Assembly: GCA_965263485.1 (NCBI GenBank)
Contig: CBDHHO010000004.1
Span: 1,922,001-1,986,000 of the forward strand
Direction of reading: 5' to 3'
Length of the DNA stretch: 64,000 bases
Source: Haliotispira sp965263485
Lineage (GTDB): Bacteria > Spirochaetota > Spirochaetia > SP-2023
Shown: piece by piece, positions 34,483-43,912 of the stretch
How the letters are laid out: each line of letters begins with the position of its first letter
Position numbering within the stretch: position 1 is the stretch's first letter
The notes under the pieces: model-generated
Database searches by the model: none
What the model saw: only the letters and a program-made list of their open reading frames with translations
What the model was told of the DNA's origin: nothing
Made by a program: the position numbers and the translations under genes

Positions 34483-37137
34483 TTACGCTAGGCGCGGATT
34501 GATCTTGGACTTGTTGATGCCCAGTTGCTTGACCGCAAGCTTGAACACCGAGGCCTCCAACTTGCCTTGGACCACCAGAGCGCGCAGCGCAGAAGCCACA
34601 ATGTATTTGCGGCTGACTTCAAAGTGCTCGCGCAGAGCCGCGCGAGAGTCGCTGCGACCATAGCCATCCGTTCCCAAAGTGTAGAGCGGGCGTTTCAGAT
34701 ACGGTACCAGCAGGTTTCCGTAGGCCTTTACATAATCGGTACTGATGATCGCCGGCTCCGCATTGCCGGGGTCAACCTTGGCCAAAACCTGCTGCACATA
34801 CGGAATGCTCCTGCTGGACGGATTGAGCGTACGTTCGCGCTCACAATCAATTCCGTCCCGGTAGAGCTGCACGATGCCGGGCGCGCTCCAAATATCAGCC
34901 GCCACACCGTAGTCTTGTTCCAGAATTTGCGCTGCCGCGCGCACTTCGATAAAGATACTGCCACTGCCCAGCAAATGCACTTTGGCCTTTGGCTTCTCAA
35001 GCCCGGAAGCCTGAAAGCGATAAATCCCCCTGCGAATGCCCTCTTCTGTGCCTTTGGGCATCGCAGGCTGGGCAAAGTTTTCGTTCATCGCCGTAATGTA
35101 GTAGAACACCTCTTCACCGTCTTTGTACATGCGCTTCAGGCCATCCTGAATGATGACCGCCATCTCGTAGACAAAGGAGGGATCGTAGGCATGGCAGCCG
35201 GGCAGAGTCGCTGCGGTCAGCAGGTGATGACCGTCCTGATGCTGTAAGCCTTCACCATTCAAAGTAGTGCGACCAGCGGTCGCACCGATCAGAAACCCTT
35301 TGGCCAGAACATCGCCGGCCGCCCAGGCCAAGTCTCCGATTCGCTGAAAGCCAAACATCGAATAGTAGGCAAAAAACGGTATCATCGGGATATTGTGATT
35401 GGCATACGAAGTCCCGGCCGCCAGCCAGGAACTGAAGCCGCCGGCCTCGTTGATACCCTCCTGCAGGAGCTGCCCCTTGGTGTCTTCGCGGTACCACATC
35501 AAGGTGCCCTTGTCCACGGGGGTGTAGACTTGGCCCTTGGGATTGTAGATGCCCAGTTGCTTGAACAGGCCCTCCATGCCAAAAGTACGGGCCTCGTCGG
35601 GCACTATCGGCACCACCCGGTCAGCAATCGACTTGTTGCGCAGTAGAATGCTCAGGATGCGCACAAAGCCCATGGTAGTAGAGATTTCGCGCTCACCGCT
35701 ACCGTCCAGCACAGCCTGAAACTCACTGAGTTCGGGCACTTCCAACGGGTTGAGGCTGTAATGGCGCAGCGGAATCGAGCCACCCAGTGCGCTGCGGGTT
35801 TCCTTGATGAATTGAGCTTCCGGGCTGCCGGGCTCCGGCTTGATGAACGGCAGGGTTTCCAGCTCATCGTCTTGGAGGGGGACGTTGAAGCGGTTGCGGA
35901 AGGCCAGCAGTGAATCCTTGTTCATTTTTTTCAGGCTGTGGGTATCGTTAGCGGCCTCGCCGGCCTCGCCCATTCCGTGCCCCTTGACTGTCTGCATCAG
36001 GATAATGGTCGGCTGATCCTGGTGTCGCACCGCCTCGTGCATGGCCGCATAGATTTTGCGGGGGTCGTGGCCTCCGCGCGACAACTTGGAGAGTTTCTGA
36101 TCAGTCCATCCCTCAATCAGCTTGCGCAACTCCGGAGTGTTGAACAAATGCTCGCGAATATAAGTGGCATCTTTGTATCTGGCGTTGATGCGCTGGAAAT
36201 CGCCATCGACAATGGCCTCCAGATGCTTCATCAGTACACCGCCCTCATCCTTGGCAAATAATTCGTCCCATTCACTGCTCCACAGTACTTTGATGACATT
36301 CCAGCCCGCGCCGCGGAAGTGCGCTTCCATTTCCTGTACAATTTTACCCGCACCGCGCACCGGGCCGTCGAGACCCTGCAAATTGCAGTTCAACACGAAA
36401 ATCAGGTTGTCCAGATTTTCGCGGGCCGCAATGCCGATGGCTCCCAGAGTCTCAGGTTCATCGGTTTCTCCGTCACCCAAGAAGGCCCAGACTTTGCGCT
36501 TGCCAATGTTCATGAAACCCCGGTTTTCCATGTATTTCATAAAGCGAGCCTGGTAAATGGCCATGATCGGCCCCAGACCCATCGATACGGTGGGGAATTG
36601 CCAGAAGTCGGGCATCAGTCGGGGGTGCGGATAAGAGGAGAGGCCATTGCCACCGGTCTCTTGGCGAAAGTTCAAAAGCTCTTTCTCAGAAAGGCGCCCT
36701 TCAACGTAGGCGCGGGCGTAAATACCGGGTGAACTATGGCCCTGATAGAAAATTAGGTCGGCACCGTTTTCAGCGTTGGGACCCCGGAAGAAGTAATTGA
36801 AACCAACTTCGTAAATGGCGGCAGAAGAAGCAAATGACGCGATGTGCCCACCGATTCCTTCGATTTTTTTATTAGCTTTAGCCACCATAGCCATAGCATT
36901 CCATCGTACATATGCAGCAACATTTCTGGCCAACTGACTGTCGCCTGGCAGCTCTGCGCTTCTTTCTATAGGGATAGTGTTAATATACGATGTAGAAAGT
37001 TGATGCGATATACCTCCCAAATGGCTTTGTAGCATTTCAACCAGAAATTCTGCCTTTTCTTTGCCTTCATTTTTGATTACTGCGGCAAAGGCATCCAGCC
37101 ATTCCTGAGTTTCTTCCGGGTCCAAGTCTTGGAACAT
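34483..37137 (-). CDS. aceE: Pyruvate dehydrogenase E1 component, homodimeric type
   Basis: 884 residues from ATG 37137, chosen for AAGGAG upstream. Full-length AceE family: YFFRGPNAENGADLIFYQGH, HPRLMPDFWQFPTVSMGLGP, thiamine-diphosphate motif GDGETDEPETLGAI...NLIFVLNCNLQ (GDG...N), TVKGHGMGEAGE, and DGYGRSDSRAALREHFEV near the C-terminus. It decarboxylates pyruvate and acetylates E2. It is the first gene of the PDH set, with lipA upstream on the same strand. Confidence 0.97.
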   Translation of the reverse strand: MFQDLDPEETQEWLDAFAAVIKNEGKEKAEFLVEMLQSHLGGISHQLSTSYINTIPIERSAELPGDSQLARNVAAYVRWNAMAMVAKANKKIEGIGGHIASFASSAAIYEVGFNYFFRGPNAENGADLIFYQGHSSPGIYARAYVEGRLSEKELLNFRQETGGNGLSSYPHPRLMPDFWQFPTVSMGLGPIMAIYQARFMKYMENRGFMNIGKRKVWAFLGDGETDEPETLGAIGIAARENLDNLIFVLNCNLQGLDGPVRGAGKIVQEMEAHFRGAGWNVIKVLWSSEWDELFAKDEGGVLMKHLEAIVDGDFQRINARYKDATYIREHLFNTPELRKLIEGWTDQKLSKLSRGGHDPRKIYAAMHEAVRHQDQPTIILMQTVKGHGMGEAGEAANDTHSLKKMNKDSLLAFRNRFNVPLQDDELETLPFIKPEPGSPEAQFIKETRSALGGSIPLRHYSLNPLEVPELSEFQAVLDGSGEREISTTMGFVRILSILLRNKSIADRVVPIVPDEARTFGMEGLFKQLGIYNPKGQVYTPVDKGTLMWYREDTKGQLLQEGINEAGGFSSWLAAGTSYANHNIPMIPFFAYYSMFGFQRIGDLAWAAGDVLAKGFLIGATAGRTTLNGEGLQHQDGHHLLTAATLPGCHAYDPSFVYEMAVIIQDGLKRMYKDGEEVFYYITAMNENFAQPAMPKGTEEGIRRGIYRFQASGLEKPKAKVHLLGSGSIFIEVRAAAQILEQDYGVAADIWSAPGIVQLYRDGIDCERERTLNPSSRSIPYVQQVLAKVDPGNAEPAIISTDYVKAYGNLLVPYLKRPLYTLGTDGYGRSDSRAALREHFEVSRKYIVASALRALVVQGKLEASVFKLAVKQLGINKSKINPRLA

Positions 37138-37254
37138 CTGGCTCTCCTTTATTTCCTTGCCCAACAACAGGCAATTTCACAGTGGAGGGAATTTCAATGG
37201 AACTCCGGCAGTTTAAACGGGCTGAACTAAGTAATCTTGTAATAAATAACTAAA

Positions 37255-37418
37255 GGGGACCTCTAAAAATTCCAATTTTGCGCCAGACTCGGTCTCGTTC
37301 ACGGAGCAGCTTTGTCACGAAAGTCTTACCATACAACAAAGTATGCCTCGGATCCCATTCCTCGCTGCCGCAAAAAATCCCTTCGTCTGGCATCAAAAGC
37401 GAATTTTTAGAGGTTCCT
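37255..37418. mobile_element. MITE-4 (164 bp)
   Basis: Begins GGGGACCTCTAAAAATTC, ends TTTTTAGAGGTTCCT, flanked by TAAA at 37251-37254 and 37419-37422. Near-identical to MITE-5. It lies between lipA and aceE, upstream of aceE, and could carry or disrupt promoter sequence. Confidence 0.92.
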
Positions 37419-37504
37419 TAAAAAGCACCGCTACGTCCGGCATAAAATGCCGGGGAATTCCCAGAGTTTCCCCCTAACTTATCGTGTCATTGCGTCTTTT
37501 GTGC

Positions 37505-38428
37505 TCAGGCCAAAATGCTGTCACTTTGCACCGTTTCCGCCTGACTCTGTTTTATTTTCCGCTTCGCCTGTGCGTACAGCTCGTCGGCCTTGTAGGAGCT
37601 GCGCACAAATACGCCTGAAGCAACGCCCTTGAACCCGATTGAGGTGGCGTATCCGGCATAATCAGCAAATTGCTGTGGAGTCACATACTCGTCCACGTCC
37701 AAGTGCTGGCGGGTGGGTTGCAAATATTGGCCCACCGTCAGAACATCCACTCCGGCCTCCAGCAGATCGCGGAAACACTGTTTCACATCATCGGGCTGCT
37801 CGCCCATACCGACCATGATGCCAGACTTGGTTACCATCGCCGGAGCCATGCGCTTGACCTGACGGAACAGCTCCAGCGAGCGTTGGTAGTCTGCATCGGG
37901 GCGCACATAGTAATAAAAGGGTTCAATGGTTTCGATATTGTGGTTGAGAACTTCGGGCGCGGCTTCTACGATTTTCTGTAGTGCCTGCCAGTTGCCAAGC
38001 AGGTCGGGAATAAGCACTTCAATTTTGATCTCCGGTCTGCGTCGGCGCAGCGTATTGATGACTTCGACAAAGTGCCCGGCACCACCATCGGGCAGGTCAT
38101 CGCGATTGACAGAGGTAAGCACTGTATAATTGAGTTGCAGGGACTCCACCGCATCTGCCAGTTTGACGGGTTCCAAGGGATCGACAAAGCCGGGGCTGCC
38201 GGACTCTACGTTGCAAAAGGTACATTTGCGGGTGCAGATGCGGCCTAGGATCAGGAAGGTGGCGGTGCCTGCATGCCAGCATTCGCTGCGGTTGGGACAG
38301 GCCGCTTCTTTGCAGATGGTTTCCAAGCCGTTGTGAGAAACTACTTGATCTACTGTGCGTGTGTTGTTGTACAGTTTTTTTCTCAGCCACGGGGGCTTGG
38401 GTAGCAGTGGTTTTTCTTCGCCTAGCAC
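37505..38428 (-). CDS. lipA: Lipoyl synthase
   Basis: 307 residues, GTG start at 38428. The auxiliary cluster motif CKEAACPNRSEC (C-x4-C-x5-C) is followed by the radical-SAM motif CTRKCTFC (C-x3-C-x2-C) and the C-terminal RSSYKADEL Ser that ligates the auxiliary cluster. It inserts two sulfurs into octanoyl groups on E2 lipoyl domains. Its place beside aceE/aceF/lpd fits maturation of the PDH complex. 38429-38733 upstream shows no other gene. Confidence 0.96.
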   Translation of the reverse strand: MLGEEKPLLPKPPWLRKKLYNNTRTVDQVVSHNGLETICKEAACPNRSECWHAGTATFLILGRICTRKCTFCNVESGSPGFVDPLEPVKLADAVESLQLNYTVLTSVNRDDLPDGGAGHFVEVINTLRRRRPEIKIEVLIPDLLGNWQALQKIVEAAPEVLNHNIETIEPFYYYVRPDADYQRSLELFRQVKRMAPAMVTKSGIMVGMGEQPDDVKQCFRDLLEAGVDVLTVGQYLQPTRQHLDVDEYVTPQQFADYAGYATSIGFKGVASGVFVRSSYKADELYAQAKRKIKQSQAETVQSDSILA

Positions 38429-38733
38429 TTGATATTCCGCCGATATGGGAATCGCTTATGACAAACCGTTCCCAAAACTAAGCCCGTTAAAAGGCCCCTC
38501 TAAAAGATCGAATGGCGACAGGGCAGGAGAACGGGTATGATGCTTATAGCACAGCGCAATAATATACAAATCGCCAACAAAGGTAAAGAGACCCGTATTG
38601 CAGTGTCGGTGATCAGCCTAGGGTTCCCTAAAGATTCAATTCTGCGTCAATCCTGGTCTTTTCTACAAAATATCTTTGTCCAGATTGCTGTATATAAAAG
38701 TATAGATCGCTTTTTTCTCCTTATTTATCTAAT

Positions 38734-38897
38734 GGGGACCTCTAAAAATTCCAATTTTGCGCCAGACTCGGTTTTTTTCATGGAGCAGCTTTGTCACGAG
38801 AGCCTTACCATACAACAAAGTATGCCTCGGCTCCCGCTCCTCGCTACCGCAAAAAATCCCTTCGTCTGGCATCAAAAGCGAATTTTTAGAGGTCCCC
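38734..38897. mobile_element. MITE-5 (164 bp)
   Basis: Begins GGGGACCTCTAAAAATTC, ends TTTTTAGAGGTCCCC, flanked by TAAT at 38730-38733 and 38898-38901. It has the same length as MITE-1 and MITE-4. It occupies the gap between the lipA start and the end of the ArsA-like gene. Confidence 0.94.
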
Positions 38898-38947
38898 TAA
38901 TAATCCCTTTTTCTGGTAGGGACTGTTTATAATTAGTGCAAATTATT

Positions 38948-39967
38948 TTACGGTATAGATCCTGTTATTAAATGATTAGAAAAATTTTTTAACGCCTCTA
39001 TCCCTTCTATGTCATTTTCCAGAAGAGGTACCATTATTTGGGGTAATTCACGGAAACTATCATTGATTTCTTGCAGGTGTTTCTTTTGATGTTCATGACG
39101 AGCTGTCCAGAAACTGCTGCCAGTGGCACGCGGTAAAACCCGATTGATGATAAGACCTTCTATCGGGATTTTAGCGAATTGAAGGGATGCCACGGCTCGT
39201 TTTGTCTCCAATATTGGTAAGCGCTCAGGAGTCAGTGCAAAAAGAAATCCCGTTAAACTTTCATCTGAGAGCAAATGACGAACACGATGAAACAGGCGCT
39301 GCCTTTTTAGGAGGGTTTCGCCAATTTGCCTCCCTCGATCATCCAAGCCTTCCATAGAGTGATCTAATGGATCACTCATAGGGCTTTCGATGCTACGACC
39401 GGGAGTCAGGTGCTTCATTACTTCTGAGAGTTTTTTGGCACGCTTGTTATGCCGTAATAAACCTTCAGTCCAAGCTGCCATCAGCTCCGGCAAGGTCAAA
39501 AGTCGTAAGGTGTGACCGGTAGGAGCGGTATCAAAAATAAGCAAGTCATATTCTTTGAGTCCTTCCACCATCAATTCAGAAATTCGCTCCAAAATCGCAG
39601 CTTCCTGGGCACCGGGAGATTGGCGGGAAAGATTCAGTTGGCGTGTAAGCTCTGTAACTTGATCTGCTCCAATATAACGGCGCATCTGCCTCATTACTCG
39701 ATCCAGATATGCATCTACTTCTTTATCCGGATCGATTTCTATAACGCTCAATTTTGTGTTCAGTTTTTTTAGTTTGCCTCCAATCTTTTGATTAAACACA
39801 TCGGAAAGGTTATGCGCAGGGTCGGTAGAGATCAGCATTACCTTCCGATCAAAATCAGCTGCGGTGACAGCCAGTGTCGCAGCAATGGTGGTTTTACCAA
39901 CCCCACCTTTGCCTCCCACAAGGAATAGTCGTTTGGTATGAAGCAACTGATGGAAATTTAACGACAT
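38948..39967 (-). CDS. ArsA/Get3-like ATPase
   Basis: 339 residues from ATG 39967, whose ATG overlaps the stop of the upstream gene (TGATG). Deviant P-loop FLVGGKGGVGKTTIAATLA, switch I STDPAHNLSDVF, switch II LLIFDTAPTGHTLRLLTLPE. It has one ATPase domain, as in Get3 and bacterial ArsA homologues. No ArsB/ArsR or arsenite-binding Cys cluster is visible, so arsenic resistance is not supported. It is the last gene of a cstA/small protein/ATPase operon, which suggests a role with that transporter. Confidence 0.88.
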   Translation of the reverse strand: MSLNFHQLLHTKRLFLVGGKGGVGKTTIAATLAVTAADFDRKVMLISTDPAHNLSDVFNQKIGGKLKKLNTKLSVIEIDPDKEVDAYLDRVMRQMRRYIGADQVTELTRQLNLSRQSPGAQEAAILERISELMVEGLKEYDLLIFDTAPTGHTLRLLTLPELMAAWTEGLLRHNKRAKKLSEVMKHLTPGRSIESPMSDPLDHSMEGLDDRGRQIGETLLKRQRLFHRVRHLLSDESLTGFLFALTPERLPILETKRAVASLQFAKIPIEGLIINRVLPRATGSSFWTARHEHQKKHLQEINDSFRELPQIMVPLLENDIEGIEALKNFSNHLITGSIP

Positions 39968-40245
39968 CAGCAGCAGCGAAAATTGTCCAATGGAGAACGT
40001 TCCATACCCATACGTGTATGCCAAAGATGAAACCGTTCCAATAACAATGGTTGTAATTCAAGGCAATACCAAGATGCGGGATTAGATATTCCCATCATTT
40101 CCGAAAACACCAGCAGCATAAACAAATCTTCTTCATTACGTTTGGCACGAGCGATGGCTGCATAGTAGGGGGCATTGTAGTACTGTTTACTCCAGTCACA
40201 GGTTTTTTGGTACCAAAAGTAAACGCGTGAGAGAATTTTTTTCAT
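39967..40245 (-). CDS. cory-CC-star family small protein
   Basis: 92 residues from ATG 40245. It has YYNAPYYAAIARAKRNEEDL, then LLVFSEMMGISNPASWYCLE and RMGMERSPLDNFRCC ending at the stop. The invariant Cys-Cys-stop and the body match the family I recognise as cory-CC-star. No membrane segment or signal is obvious. It is translationally coupled to the ArsA-like ATPase and lies 81 bp after cstA. The function of the family is unknown. The C-terminal CC could bind metal or be modified. Confidence 0.75.
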   Translation of the reverse strand: MKKILSRVYFWYQKTCDWSKQYYNAPYYAAIARAKRNEEDLFMLLVFSEMMGISNPASWYCLELQPLLLERFHLWHTRMGMERSPLDNFRCC

Positions 40246-40326
40246 GTGGCAGATCCTGAATACAAAATTCACCCGAAACCATTATTCAAAAAAAATCGCT
40301 TTCGGGTGCCCGTCTTCAACAGTTTG

Positions 40327-42018
40327 CTAGGCCGTTTCTACTGCATCTATATTTTCACGATGCGCCTTTTTGATGCGTATCAGAGTCGCAATGGATTCCA
40401 AAGAGACTGATATAGCAGCGATTAGAACGATTATGTCTAATCCCAGCAAAAACCATTTGCCACCGTTATAAAAATTTTTGAGCTGCAACAAGAGTGCAGT
40501 CAGAGTCATTGCCAGCAGAAATATCAGAGGTATCATAACATAGATGGCAGGGCGTTTGTTTCGCACCAGCATCACCGAAATTACGAGAAGGGTTAATCCC
40601 GCCAACAACTGATTTGTGGTTCCAAACAGCGGCCAAATCAACAACCCTCCGCTACCACTTCCTCCTCCCGCACCAAAAGCAAGTACCAGACAGCTGGCCA
40701 CCGCGAGCAGCGTAGCGAAAAAAGGCTTACCCATCCATTTAATGTTGTATATCTCACTCCATTCCTGAAATATGTAGCGCTGTAAGCGAATCCCCGTATC
40801 CATGGTTGTCCCGGCAAACAACGATGCCATAACAGTAAGCAGTGTTGCTGCAACAGTGGTATTAAGCCCTATACCCGAATTAAGAATACTGGCACCCCCA
40901 TTGACAAATGAGGTCAGGCTGCCCTTCCCAAAACCAGTATAGACTGATTTCCATTCAGCTAATGAACTAAAACCGGCAGTGGCGGCAATGATTGTGGCTA
41001 AGGCCAGTACCCCTTCTCCCACAGCGCCAAAATATCCGACAAAGCGGGCATGGCTTTCTTTATCAAGTTGCTTGGAAGTCGTGCCGGATGATACCAATCC
41101 ATGGAACCCTGAAATGGCACCGCAAGCAATCGTTACAAACAACAATGGGAATATGGGAGGAAGCCCGATAGACGCATCTGTATTGATTGCAGGTGCGACA
41201 ACGGTAGGATTAGCAATTAGTATGGAAACATAAACCAAAACCAACCCTACAAAAAGCTGCAAACCATTTATATAGTCACGAGGTTGAAGCAGCACCCATA
41301 CAGGCAATATTGATGCAATACCACAATAAAGAAAAAGCAACAAAATCCAGATAGCTGATGGTGGCAACCCAACCATGCTATCCGGCAATGACACAGGTAC
41401 AGAAGGCCCGATATAAATCAATAAATACAATAATATGACACCGGCTATAGATACCACAGGCAAGCTTATTTTGAAGCGATAGATGAGTTGTCCGATGACC
41501 AGTGCAACAGCAATAGCGCCCCAGACAGGAACTACAGAACTTGGATTATTAATCAGCAACTTGGAGATCGCCACGGCAAAAACAGCATTGACCATCAGCA
41601 ATAGCAGAAAGATGACTATCATGAATATGGAGCGCGCCCGGTTTCCCACAATTTCACCGGTCAGGGATCCCATAGATTTCGCCTTATTGCGAACACTGGC
41701 CCAGAGAGCACCAAGGTCATGTATACCACCAAATAATACCGTTCCCAGAACGACCCACAAAAATGCTGGCAGCCATCCCCAAATTACAGCGATAGCAGGC
41801 CCGATAATTGGTGCCGCCCCGGCTACTGAAGTGAAATGGTGCCCCCACAATATGAACTTTTTTGTAGGAACAAAATCAACTCCATCTTCAAACTCATGTG
41901 CAGGTGTAACAAGATCGTCATTCAACTGATATATGTATTTTGAAATGAATCTGGAATAAACAATGTATCCCAATGCCATTGCACCCAAGCCTGACAGCAT
42001 AAGAATTATTGCACTCAT
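40327..42018 (-). CDS. cstA: CstA-family carbon starvation / pyruvate-peptide transporter
   Basis: 563 residues from ATG 42018 with AGGAGG at 42021-42029. The longer open frame upstream reads into repeat DNA and is not used. About 15 hydrophobic helices. CstA landmarks: HEFEDGVDFVPTKKFILWGH (split at the following HFTSVAGAAPIIGPAIA), FGGIHDLGALWASVRNKAKS, CGAISGFHGLVSSGTTSKQL and WPLFGTTNQLLAGL. The family imports pyruvate and/or peptides. It heads an operon with a small CC-ending protein and an ArsA-like ATPase. Confidence 0.93.
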   Translation of the reverse strand: MSAIILMLSGLGAMALGYIVYSRFISKYIYQLNDDLVTPAHEFEDGVDFVPTKKFILWGHHFTSVAGAAPIIGPAIAVIWGWLPAFLWVVLGTVLFGGIHDLGALWASVRNKAKSMGSLTGEIVGNRARSIFMIVIFLLLLMVNAVFAVAISKLLINNPSSVVPVWGAIAVALVIGQLIYRFKISLPVVSIAGVILLYLLIYIGPSVPVSLPDSMVGLPPSAIWILLLFLYCGIASILPVWVLLQPRDYINGLQLFVGLVLVYVSILIANPTVVAPAINTDASIGLPPIFPLLFVTIACGAISGFHGLVSSGTTSKQLDKESHARFVGYFGAVGEGVLALATIIAATAGFSSLAEWKSVYTGFGKGSLTSFVNGGASILNSGIGLNTTVAATLLTVMASLFAGTTMDTGIRLQRYIFQEWSEIYNIKWMGKPFFATLLAVASCLVLAFGAGGGSGSGGLLIWPLFGTTNQLLAGLTLLVISVMLVRNKRPAIYVMIPLIFLLAMTLTALLLQLKNFYNGGKWFLLGLDIIVLIAAISVSLESIATLIRIKKAHRENIDAVETA

Positions 42019-42069
42019 AAAGATCCTCCTTGCAAATATTTTCTGATATAATGCTTGATTTACACTATA

Positions 42070-42142
42070 GGGTACCTCTAAAAATGATATCGCTTTCTGC
42101 GAGAATTGTACAATCGCTCTGCTTCTGCTTAGTTTTCGCTGG
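42070..42142. repeat. Dispersed repeat, second copy of the 27919 sequence
   Basis: GGGTACCTCTAAAAATGATA begins after TATA and matches 27919-27991 along 73 bp. The outer 10 bp resemble the MITE/IS5 ends, but the interior (TCGCTTTCTG, CTGCTTCTGCTT) differs, so this is a separate element subfamily represented by left ends. 42143-42511 holds further scraps, including an inverted MITE piece (TTTCGTGACAAAGCTGCCCC at 42199) and no gene. Confidence 0.7.
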
Positions 42143-42511
42143 CGCAGCATGGGAGAACGGGGGGAGGCCGTGCGCAGCAAAGAGCCTGCTTCCTATCTTT
42201 CGTGACAAAGCTGCCCCGTGAAAAGACCGAGGGCGGAGGCTATATTGACCCTGCTGGTTTCTTTGCTGCGCCAGACTTCCCTAATAATACGAGGCCGGTT
42301 GATGATTTTTGTGCGCTTTGCCGCGTTTATCATGTGTTTAGCCACTACCCTGCCATGCGGGTTGGTTTCAAATTGAACTGACTAAGTATAGGAGGAGAAT
42401 ATGTATTTGTCAAGAAAAATAATTTCATTTCGTATACAGGAACCTTCCAAAATTCCAATTTCGCGCTTGAAGCGGCGATCTGATCCAGCCGTCTAAAGGG
42501 GTTCTGAGCGG

Positions 42512-42563
42512 GGCCTTTGAAGTTGGCCTTCGCTACGCCTCGCATTTCCGCCCTTCGTGCCTC
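42512..42563. repeat. Diverged copy of the 24125 repeat
   Basis: GGCCTTTGAAGTTGGCCTTC and the following CATTTCCGCCCTTCGTGCCTC (in pieces) align with 24125-24180. Non-coding. Confidence 0.55.
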
Positions 42564-42629
42564 TGTATGAGCCCAACCCTCTGCCCCCAACCGCAAGAGC
42601 TAGTATTTTGCTATATACAAAAAAATGGA

Positions 42630-43436
42630 GGGCACCTCTAAAAATCCAGCACTGGACAAATCACAATTATTCAATTACAATAATAAGGGAATATCGTGGA
42701 CGCCAGCTTTGTCAAAGTGCCTGTGCAGCGCAATACCAGAGAAGAAAACCAGCAGATCAAAAATGATGAAATCCCTCCATCATTCAAGAAAAACGAGAAT
42801 AAAATGAGGCAAAAAGATACGGATGCAAGGTGGACAAAGAAAAATAGCAAAAGCCACTACGGATACAAAAATCACATTGCAACGGCGACTAACGAGCAGT
42901 TTAGCTTACGAAGTAAGTGCAGCTAATGTGCACGACTCATAGGTGCTTGCAGCTATTTTGAGGCGTCACGCAGATATATGGGGATAGTGCGTATCGAAGT
43001 GAAAAGATAACAAATGAACTACGGAGGAACTTTATTCATCACCGAAAATATCGAGATACTTCACTTACAGAGAAGCAATTAGAAAGTAACCGCCGCAAGT
43101 CAAAGACCCGGGCGAAAGTGGAGCATATATTTGCATGGTTTCGCAATTGCATGAATAGGGATTAGAGTTGCGATGCATAGGGATAGATCGGGTAAGGTTT
43201 CGTATGGGGTTACGAAATACTGTGTATAATATGTTAAAATATGTTTCAATTACAGCATAATAGTGGATAATTGTATCTAAAATGCTGTAAATAATGATTT
43301 TTTTATGTAAATTCTAATTTTAGTAGGAATTATTGATCGTAATTAATCTGGATCCAACTATTTTTTGTGCTATTTTGTTATGATTAAGGCAGGATTTTTT
43401 GATTTTACATCGCAATGCCAATTTTTAGAGGTCCCC
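42630..43436 (+). mobile_element. IS5-like degraded element, copy A
   Basis: About 807 bp, ends GGGCACCTCTAAAAATCC and AATTTTTAGAGGTCCCC. Parts of an IS5-type transposase are readable: MDASFVKVPVQRNTREENQQ, then RQKDTDARWTKKNSKSHYGY (42696-42920, stop), and later KTRAKVEHIFAWFRN (about 43099-43143), followed by stops. The N-terminal DNA-binding part is missing. Copy B at 56464-57276 shares the same lesions. The flanks (TGGA/CTTT) are not a duplication because adjacent IS630 DNA was lost. Confidence 0.88.
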
Positions 43437-43671
43437 CTTTAGAGCAAAATTTTGCATGTGATACTAGATAATTATATTCCCCATAAATCGAAGGAAACAA
43501 AAGGATATTTAGAAAAAAGAAAAATCGTTTTGTTTTTCATTATACACCAACACATTCATCATGGTTGAATCTGGTAGAAAGATTTTTTGCAGAAATAACA
43601 CAGAAATGTATCCTTCATAGCAGCTGGAAGAGCAAAAAATCATTAGAACAAGCGATAATGGCGTACATAAA

Positions 43672-43729
43672 AAACTAGTGTAAGAGTAAAAGGAAGTTTG
43701 AAACTAGTGTAAGAGTAAAAGGAAGTTTG
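43672..43729 (+). repeat. 29-bp tandem duplication inside IS630 copy 3
   Basis: 43672-43700 and 43701-43729 are identical (each AAACTAGTGTAAGAG to GGAAGTTTG). Twenty-nine is not a multiple of three, so it adds a further frameshift. Confidence 0.95.
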
Positions 43730-43912
43730 TATGGACAGCAGAAGTAGAAACGATACAGTCTAAAATAGACTGGCTGAAAGAGCAGTACACAAAAATAAAT
43801 TTAGCAGAACACTAGCTCACTCAGAAAACTTGCGCTGAAACATTGCCTATTTTGCATGAAAAGGCGCAACACCTTACCAGGCAAAGACAGTACCTCGTTG
43901 GAGCACCAGCCT

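Larger units (their letters stand above)
42603..43812. mobile_element. IS630-family element, copy 3, gutted by an IS5-like insertion
   Basis: The left end (GTATTTTGCTATATAC and following A-run, 42603-42629) matches the 5' end of the other IS630 copies. The right part (43444-43812) is the last third of orfB ending GCAGAACAC. TA flanks both sides (42601-42602, 43813-43814). All of orfA and the first two thirds of orfB are replaced by the IS5-like element. The orfB remnant has frameshifts and a 29-bp tandem duplication, so it is dead. Confidence 0.9.

Noticed and set aside
38537..38932. 131-residue plus-strand open frame
   Set aside because: More than a third of it is MITE-5 sequence; no RBS and no protein-like pattern.
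38948..39967. Arsenical resistance operon
   Set aside because: The ATPase is ArsA-like, but arsB, arsR, arsC and a metal-binding Cys triad are absent; the neighbours are cstA and a cory-CC-star protein.
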